5,536 nt of DNA, taken from contig DAOUGD010000229.1 in the NCBI GenBank assembly GCA_034429475.1, positions 1 to 5,536 of the forward strand, in the 5' to 3' direction. Every line of letters begins with the position of its first letter. The stretch's first letter is position 1. Shown in pieces: positions 1-4,314 of this stretch. The notes under the pieces were generated by a model. That model did no database searches. It was not told where the DNA came from and worked only from the letters and a program-made list of their open reading frames with translations. A program made the position numbers and the translations under genes. This DNA is from JAKQHY01 sp034429475 (GTDB lineage: Bacteria; Chloroflexota; Anaerolineae; B4-G1; SLSP01).

Positions 1-1474
1 CAAGATTTTGGGGATTGGGGATTGGGGATTGGGGATTGGGGATTGGGGATTGGAAATTGGAAATTGGTGATTTGTTGATTCGCTGATCCGCTGATTCGCT
101 GATTCGCTGATTCGCTGATCCGCCGATTCGCTGATCCGCTGATTCGCTCATTCGCTGATCCGCTGATCCGCTTTCTCGCTTGTTCGCTTTCTCGCTTGTT
201 CGCAACCCTTCCCATCCGGCGACCAGCAGCACGGCCAGCGCGCCGATGGCGGGGAAGAGAAGCCGTCCGTGGGCTGCGCCGAGGGTGCGCAGCCAGACGA
301 GGAAGGCGCCGCCGACCAGGGCGCACCATATTGCGGCCAGTAGCAGGAGGGGGGGATTGCCGGGGGCGCGGCGGGTCTTGAGCGTCCACAGCCAGCCGGC
401 GAGGCTCGTAAGGGGAAGCAATGTCAGTATCCAGTAGACCCAGGGCGCAAATTCCACATGCCCCCACCCAAACGCGCCCCAGAAGGAGCGGTAGACGGTG
501 GGCAGTTCCGCTAGAAGCAGGGCCAGGGACGCCGGTTCGGGGCGCGCCCACGGTTGGCCGGTGTGCGCGTGCATCGCCAGCGGGTCGGCGTAGAGGAGCA
601 GGTTGCGCGCGTACCACCAGCCGCCGGTGAGCAGGGCCGCGAGGCCGAGCGCGAGCAGGGGCTTGAGGAGGCGGAAGCGGCGCGGATTCAACAGTTCGGG
701 GAGGTGTGAGGACGCCGTGCGCCGTGCGGCGAAGTCCGCGTAGACCAGTGCGAGGAGGGCCAGCCCGCCCAGGGCCAGGTTGCTGACTTTGGCGAGTGCG
801 GCTACGCCGACGAGCGCGCCAATGACGAGGCTGCGTCGCACGGTGAAGCCGCGTTTGAGGGCGCGGGCCAGCGCCCAGAGGGTGGCCGTCGCCAGGGCGG
901 CGGCGGCGCTGTCGTTGCTCACCACGCCGCTGATGAAGAGAAATTGCGGGGTGAGCGCGACGAGCAGCGCCGCCAGACGCGCACTCGCCGCCCCCGGCAG
1001 GCTCTCGCGGGCTAGGCCGTAGGCGGCGAGCACGGTTAACATTCCGAAAAGCAGCGAGGCCAGGCGCGTCATCCGCACCGCCAGCACGGCCCCGCGCCAG
1101 GGCCAGGCTTCGCGGGCGGTGTGGATGAGCATGTTTTTGTTGTCGGGCCGGTCTGTGGGCGCTTGATACCCGAAGTTAGGATTGTGCCAGAACAGATCGG
1201 ATAAATCGTCGTCAGCGAAGGGCGCGCTGAAGAGGGCGGCCACGCCGTAGTACAGCGGGGGTTGCGCCACTTCCTGGTTCGCGCCGCTGGTGGCGCCGTC
1301 GTCCAGGGCGGGCAGGCCGTGACCTTCGGCCAGCCAGCGGACGTAGGCGTAGTGCCAGACCTCGTCGGGCGCTTCAAAGGGCGGGGTATTGAAGCTGTAA
1401 AAGAGCACAAAACTCCCGAACATCAACAGGAGAATGAGGAGAAAGTGTGGGTCGGGAGAGAAATGTGATGTCAT
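1..1474 (-). CDS. Polytopic GT-C-type membrane glycosyltransferase (GT39/DUF2142-like), 3' end beyond window
   Basis: The frame read from ATG at 1474 has no stop down to the left edge: 491 codons, C-terminus missing. An N-terminal membrane helix (residues about 11-28) is followed by P-P-F-E-A-P-D-E-V-W-H-Y (31-42). The acidic pair D37/E38 sits where GT-C enzymes (PMT/ArnT, GT39) carry their catalytic or metal-binding acids in the first external loop. Further motifs are QPPLYY (71-76), SND (186-188), WWYARN (286-291), SFWGAFGWG (330-338) and HGRLLFP (402-408). I count about eight to ten hydrophobic helices. Such enzymes move a sugar from a polyprenyl-phosphate donor to a lipid, glycan or protein outside the membrane; donor and acceptor here are unknown. 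After residue about 423 the frame enters an in-frame repeat tract rich in S, E, Q, R, N and P. The start overlaps the stop of the upstream gene as ATGA, with AGGAG at 1482-1478 only 3 bases before the ATG, pointing to coupled translation. The GT-C call is firm, the exact family less so. Confidence 0.85.
   Translation of the reverse strand, partial: MTSHFSPDPHFLLILLLMFGSFVLFYSFNTPPFEAPDEVWHYAYVRWLAEGHGLPALDDGATSGANQEVAQPPLYYGVAALFSAPFADDDLSDLFWHNPNFGYQAPTDRPDNKNMLIHTAREAWPWRGAVLAVRMTRLASLLFGMLTVLAAYGLARESLPGAASARLAALLVALTPQFLFISGVVSNDSAAAALATATLWALARALKRGFTVRRSLVIGALVGVAALAKVSNLALGGLALLALVYADFAARRTASSHLPELLNPRRFRLLKPLLALGLAALLTGGWWYARNLLLYADPLAMHAHTGQPWARPEPASLALLLAELPTVYRSFWGAFGWGHVEFAPWVYWILTLLPLTSLAGWLWTLKTRRAPGNPPLLLLAAIWCALVGGAFLVWLRTLGAAHGRLLFPAIGALAVLLVAGWEGLRTSEKANKRESGSADQRMSESADQRIGGSANQRISESADQRINKSPISNFQSPIPNPQSPIPNPQNL
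10..65. repeat. Tandem 7-bp repeat GGGGATT, six perfect copies plus two variants
   Basis: Perfect units run from 10 to 51; two GGAAATT variants follow at 52-65. On the coding (minus) strand the unit is CCCCAAT, which contains no stop in any frame and encodes a seven-residue periodic peptide, S-P-I-P-N-P-Q. It directly adjoins an octamer array, so the period changes from eight to seven bases inside one reading frame. Heptamer arrays of similar composition are known as short tandemly repeated repetitive sequences in filamentous cyanobacteria; any relationship here is only by resemblance. Confidence 0.95.
77..204. repeat. Tandem 8-bp repeat GATTCGCT, sixteen copies
   Basis: Sixteen consecutive 8-bp units can be counted. 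Units 1-12 (77-172) are GATTCGCT or GATCCGCT with single changes, for example CATTCGCT at 149-156 and GATCCGCC at 117-124. Units 13-16 (173-204) are more diverged and form two copies of a 16-bp higher-order unit, differing only in the last base. Three units make 24 bp, so on the minus strand the array encodes an eight-residue periodic peptide of the type S-A-D-Q-R-I-S-E. The minus-strand unit AGCGAATC is stop-free in all frames, whereas the plus-strand unit creates TGA. Confidence 0.95.
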
Positions 1475-3057
1475 TGACTCCTGAACTGCTCTGAATCGTC
1501 TGCGAGTTTGAGCTGGGTACCCTGAAATGGCCCGAGCCTGTAAATCTTGGAGGATAGGGTAACGATGGTATTTTGTTCATTGACGTAGCTGCCCAGAATT
1601 ACCAGGCTGACTCTTTCCCCGGCCTGCAAATTGCGAATGGTTGCACTGTGGTGAGTGGTGGGTATGACGGATAGTTGGGTGTAACTGGGGAGGTCATAGT
1701 TGGTGTTGCTCAGGAAGGGCAGGTAGATTTGCGACCCTATCATCATCGTACTGGTATGAGGCGGCGTGGGGACTGGATACACTTTGTACCAGGTTTGGGT
1801 GGTCGTTGACAACGTCGTGTCCCAGGTGAGTTGGATTTGCGTGGCCCCGGTGACGATGGATACATTCTGAATGACGGTTGAAGGACCCCAGGAAGCCGGG
1901 GACGGGACCCGTTCCGGTGTGACGAAAGTCTGCGTGGCGACCTCGGTGGTGCAGGCGCTGGTTTGCGGGCGACGGGAAAGCGCAGCGAAGCTGAGAACAT
2001 CTCCACCGGCGGATAGTCCCTCGATGACGACGTGGTGATACGTCGTCGGTGTGGTGTCTAAGGGCGTCATGGCGGCGTAGGAGGAGGCGTCGGGCGTGGG
2101 GTTGATGGTGTACCAGACCTGGGTAGAGGCGGGTTCCGGCGTGGTCCAGATAATACTGACCTTATCCAACAGCCATTGTACGGTTAGGTTTTGGATAAAA
2201 CCAGAGGGCGTCCATGACGTTGGCGCGGGCATCCGATTGTCAGGGAAGGCCAGCGGAACGAGCGAGGCGTAGTCCCAGTACGAGGATTGAGAAACCTGAC
2301 CGGCGGGCGCGGCGGCATAGAGCCACGCCGTCATCGTGGTGTTGACGGCTTCGGCAGTGACGTTGAGCGCGTGCCATTCCCTGAGGCCCGTGGACGCCGA
2401 CCAGACCATCGTGGATGGGAAACTGGCATTACTGGCGATGCGCGGATCCGGGCATTTGGAACTGCCGGTGGGCGGGCAGTTGTCGGGTCGGTTATCCCAA
2501 CTGGGAATGGGCAGACTCCAACCGGTTGGTTCGAGGCCGACCTTGGACGTGTAGCCTTCGGCTTCGTTGCTGTTGTAGGCGGTGAGGCTGTACAATGTGC
2601 AGGGGGTAAGGTTGTTGACAATGTTGTAAACGCCGGCGATGTAGGTCCTCCCACTCATGAGGATGTATCCTTGGGATAAATTGTAATAGGGCTTGTTATA
2701 GCATTTGCCGTCGGCCGGGACCGGGTAGCAGACGTTGTGGTAGGGGACGCCGCCGTCAATAAATTCAGGGATTGTGTCTCCAATCCACCACTCATACCAC
2801 ATCCCGGCGACGTAGTGGTTGGTGGGGCGCCAGTAAAATGGATAATTGGAATCATCCATATCGCCATTGGTGAGCAGGTTGTCGGCGACGGCCAGATCGT
2901 TGGCGAAGCGTTGCCGTGATTCAGGAAACTGGTAGTAATAAGGGGTGGGGGGGACGGTGGGAGCCGGTTCATCTTGAGCAATAATATCGCTTTGGCTGAA
3001 AGTCAACAGGAACAGGGTCAAACTAAGTACAACCAACAGCAAAATTCTGAATCTCAT
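1471..3057 (-). CDS. Secreted protein: carbohydrate-binding-like module plus two FN3-like domains
   Basis: This 528-residue protein starts at ATG 3057, preceded by AGGAG at 3070-3066 with 8-base spacing. Residues 1-27 form a Sec signal peptide (R-F-R, then a long leucine-rich core, A27 as a possible cleavage site); there is no lipobox Cys. Residues 60-274 resemble a jelly-roll module: NGDMD (64-68), AGMWYEWW (84-91), TPCTLY (151-156), PTGW (177-180), FPSTMVWS (213-220) and YWDYASL (260-266). Residues 275-382 and 383-515 are two FN3-like beta-sandwiches, each with V/T-W-Y (V40-W-Y and T40-W-Y of each domain) and P-T-T-x-H-H-x-x-x-I-x-x-L-x-A-G. The second contains an inserted IYLPF segment (444-448). 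Four cysteines at 110, 119, 194 and 202 have no counterpart in the paralogue at 3172-4299. It probably acts outside the cell or at the envelope, binding sugars or proteins; no catalytic residues are seen. Its stop overlaps the downstream glycosyltransferase start. GC is visibly lower than in the flanking glycosyltransferase genes. Confidence 0.85.
   Translation of the reverse strand: MRFRILLLVVLSLTLFLLTFSQSDIIAQDEPAPTVPPTPYYYQFPESRQRFANDLAVADNLLTNGDMDDSNYPFYWRPTNHYVAGMWYEWWIGDTIPEFIDGGVPYHNVCYPVPADGKCYNKPYYNLSQGYILMSGRTYIAGVYNIVNNLTPCTLYSLTAYNSNEAEGYTSKVGLEPTGWSLPIPSWDNRPDNCPPTGSSKCPDPRIASNASFPSTMVWSASTGLREWHALNVTAEAVNTTMTAWLYAAAPAGQVSQSSYWDYASLVPLAFPDNRMPAPTSWTPSGFIQNLTVQWLLDKVSIIWTTPEPASTQVWYTINPTPDASSYAAMTPLDTTPTTYHHVVIEGLSAGGDVLSFAALSRRPQTSACTTEVATQTFVTPERVPSPASWGPSTVIQNVSIVTGATQIQLTWDTTLSTTTQTWYKVYPVPTPPHTSTMMIGSQIYLPFLSNTNYDLPSYTQLSVIPTTHHSATIRNLQAGERVSLVILGSYVNEQNTIVTLSSKIYRLGPFQGTQLKLADDSEQFRSQ
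1478..1482 (-). promoter_or_regulatory. Shine-Dalgarno of the glycosyltransferase gene, inside the upstream gene's 3' end
   Basis: On the minus strand AGGAG lies three bases before ATG 1474, and the TGA of the upstream gene overlaps that ATG. The spacing is shorter than the usual 5-9 bases, which fits termination-reinitiation coupling better than independent loading. No later in-frame start preserves the first membrane helix and the P-D-E motif, so this start is preferred. Confidence 0.6.
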
Positions 3058-3065
3058 GTTTCATT

Positions 3066-3070
3066 CTCCT
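3066..3070 (-). promoter_or_regulatory. Shine-Dalgarno AGGAG of the leftward secreted-protein gene
   Basis: AGGAG on the minus strand with 8 bases to ATG 3057. It fixes the start, and the peptide that begins there is a good Sec signal. Confidence 0.8.
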
Positions 3071-3095
3071 GATTGATTGGTATCGTGATAAGGTG

Positions 3096-3104
3096 ATTAT
3101 ACCA
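3096..3104 (-). promoter_or_regulatory. Extended -10 promoter (TGGTATAAT) for the leftward operon
   Basis: Read on the minus strand, 3104-3096 is TGGTATAAT: a perfect TATAAT box with the TGn extension. No good TTGACA lies 16-18 bases upstream (the 17-base position reads CGTGGT), as expected for an extended -10 sigma-70-type promoter. Transcription would begin near 3089, giving a leader of about 30 bases with the AGGAG site before ATG 3057. It should drive the secreted protein and, by read-through, the glycosyltransferase to its left. Confidence 0.7.
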
Positions 3105-3113
3105 TACCTGGCC

Positions 3114-3141
3114 TTGACACCACGCTGGCTTTCGGTATAGT
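3114..3141 (+). promoter_or_regulatory. Sigma-70-type promoter TTGACA-16-TATAGT for the rightward gene
   Basis: A perfect -35 TTGACA at 3114-3119 and a one-mismatch -10 TATAGT at 3136-3141 are separated by 16 bases. Transcription would start around 3147-3150, about 22-25 bases before ATG 3172, leaving a short leader that holds the GGGAGGT ribosome site. The -35 box lies over the -35 position of the leftward promoter, so the two promoters are back to back and could compete for polymerase. Confidence 0.8.
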
Positions 3142-3158
3142 GGACATAGCTTGAAATT

Positions 3159-3165
3159 GGGAGGT
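3159..3165 (+). promoter_or_regulatory. Shine-Dalgarno GGGAGGT that selects ATG 3172
   Basis: GGGAGGT with six bases to ATG 3172. The longer frame from TTG 3151 would place this site inside the coding region and begin almost at the predicted transcription start, so the ATG is taken as the real start. Confidence 0.8.
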
Positions 3166-3171
3166 AACGGG

Positions 3172-4299
3172 ATGAGAGGTCAGGTTGTAAAGAGCGGGAG
3201 CCGTTTTCGACTCAGTTGGATGCGGCTGGTGGGACTGGGCGCGTTGTTGGGGATTCTTCTCGGCCTGGGCGGGCGGGAAGCGCCCCGCTGGGCCGCCGCA
3301 GCGCCTGGTGCGCCGTTGGGCAATGGTACCTTACACAATGCTAACTTTGATAACCATAGCTGGTATGAGTTCAATGGGCGGTACGGCAACTGGTTGGCCG
3401 GCTCATGGATGCCAGATGACGACGTACCAGGCGGCCCGCAAGATTGGCGGTTGTGGTATATGCGCGGCACGCCGATCATCAAGTCCTTTCCCGAAAACGC
3501 GATTGTGCAAGCGGTGGAATCGCTGGGCATTCGTGCGTACGACGGAGATCGTTTGGAGGGGGGCTTCTACCAGATTGTGGACGGGGTGACGCCGTGTTTG
3601 CTCTACAACTTCCAGATCTACGCGCTGTCCTATCCGTACGCCAACGTCGCGGATCAAGCCGCCGTGCTGAAGGCGGGGATCGATCCGACCGGCTGGCATC
3701 CTGACACGGCCAGCGATCCGGCTTTCCCCGGCTACTATCCCGCCACCATTGTGTGGGGCGAGGCGCATGACTACAAATACCCCAATTTTGGTCTGTTGAT
3801 GGCTGCGGCGGAAGCGCAGGGGAGCACGATTACGGTCTTCACCTACGCCTACGCGCACGGCGGCTACAGCCATCCGCTGGTGTGGGACTCGGCCTCGCTG
3901 GCGGAGGTCACGCCCGCGAGGATTCAAGACCCGGCGACGTTCCCCGCGCCCGGCGGCCTGACTGTCTTCACGCCTATGGTAGGGCAGAACTGGGCGATGA
4001 TCTCGTGGAATTCCGCCCAGCCGGCGGTGAGCCAGGTGTATTATCGCTTGTTGCCGCCGTCGGGGACGCCTTCTACGTATCCCTACAAGATATATTTGCC
4101 GTTGGTGATGGGCGGGGCAACGACGAACGAGTGGTTGGTCAGCACCTTGAACAAGACGCCGAGCACGTCTCATAATGCTTACATCACGGAGCTGCTGCCG
4201 GGCCGCACCTACGAATATATCGCGTTGGCGCGCGGCGTGGAGGGCGGACGGTGTCTCACCTGGGTATCGAGCGCGGCGCAGTTCACGACGGCGCCCTAG
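3172..4299 (+). CDS. Secreted protein: carbohydrate-binding-like module plus one FN3-like domain; paralogue of the leftward gene
   Basis: This is a 375-residue protein from ATG 3172 (a TTG at 3151 would add seven residues but is disfavoured). It has a long basic n-region, a hydrophobic core at residues 19-33 and an A-A-A-A-P cleavage region near 41-45, so it is Sec-exported. Residues 50-257 match the module of the leftward gene: NANFD (56-60), AGSW (76-79), GGFYQIV (130-136), TPCLLY (140-145), DPTGW (171-175), YPATIVWGEAH (189-199) and VWDSASL (237-243). Residues 258-375 form one FN3-like domain: W-N-S-A-Q-P-A-x-S-Q-V-Y-Y, then an inserted IYLPLVM (307-313), then P-S-T-S-H-N and L-L-P-G-R-T-Y-E-Y. 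The shared motif order shows common descent by duplication. The role is probably extracellular binding of glycan or protein; no enzymatic motif is visible and the ligand is unknown. The gene stands alone on this strand and ends 13 bases before a convergent gene. Confidence 0.85.
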   Translation: MRGQVVKSGSRFRLSWMRLVGLGALLGILLGLGGREAPRWAAAAPGAPLGNGTLHNANFDNHSWYEFNGRYGNWLAGSWMPDDDVPGGPQDWRLWYMRGTPIIKSFPENAIVQAVESLGIRAYDGDRLEGGFYQIVDGVTPCLLYNFQIYALSYPYANVADQAAVLKAGIDPTGWHPDTASDPAFPGYYPATIVWGEAHDYKYPNFGLLMAAAEAQGSTITVFTYAYAHGGYSHPLVWDSASLAEVTPARIQDPATFPAPGGLTVFTPMVGQNWAMISWNSAQPAVSQVYYRLLPPSGTPSTYPYKIYLPLVMGGATTNEWLVSTLNKTPSTSHNAYITELLPGRTYEYIALARGVEGGRCLTWVSSAAQFTTAP

Positions 4300-4314
4300 A
4301 CGGGGCGCGTCTTT
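4287..4314 (+). terminator. Weak hairpin spanning the stop codon (possible accessory terminator)
   Basis: GCGCCC (4291-4296) pairs with GGGCGC (4303-4308) around a six-base loop that contains the TAG stop. GAC/GTC extends the stem if G4290 bulges. Only three T residues follow, so this alone would be a poor intrinsic terminator. It occupies the 13-bp convergent gap and may help the stronger hairpin downstream. Confidence 0.35.

Noticed and set aside
77..204. Octamer array as a CRISPR or regulatory iteron array
   Set aside because: The units are directly adjacent with no spacers, only 8 bp long, and lie within an open coding frame, so this is simple tandem repetition.
490..499. Copy of the right-hand heptamer (TAGACGG) within the left glycosyltransferase gene
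   Set aside because: It is a single occurrence that encodes T-V-Y-R just before S-F-W-G, a normal part of the family sequence, so it is most likely coincidence.
1069..1410. 113-codon minus-strand frame in the left gene
   Set aside because: It lies in a different frame on the same strand as the glycosyltransferase and is proline/threonine-rich without motifs; the motif-bearing frame is the one from ATG 1474.
2287..2679. 130-codon plus-strand frame inside the leftward secreted protein
   Set aside because: It is a low-complexity shadow frame without ribosome site or recognisable motif, opposite a clear signal-peptide protein.
3081..3090. TATC-GT-GATA as an operator palindrome in the divergent region
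   Set aside because: Half-sites of four bases are expected by chance in a region of this length, and no second copy supports it.
3151..3171. TTG at 3151 as start of the rightward secreted protein
   Set aside because: It begins at or next to the predicted transcription start, has no ribosome site of its own, and would put the good GGGAGGT site inside the gene. ATG 3172 fits better.
3403..4173. 256-codon minus-strand frame opposite the rightward secreted protein
   Set aside because: It is rich in R, H and Q with no domain or signal, as expected for the antisense of a GC-rich gene, and it overlaps a well-supported gene.
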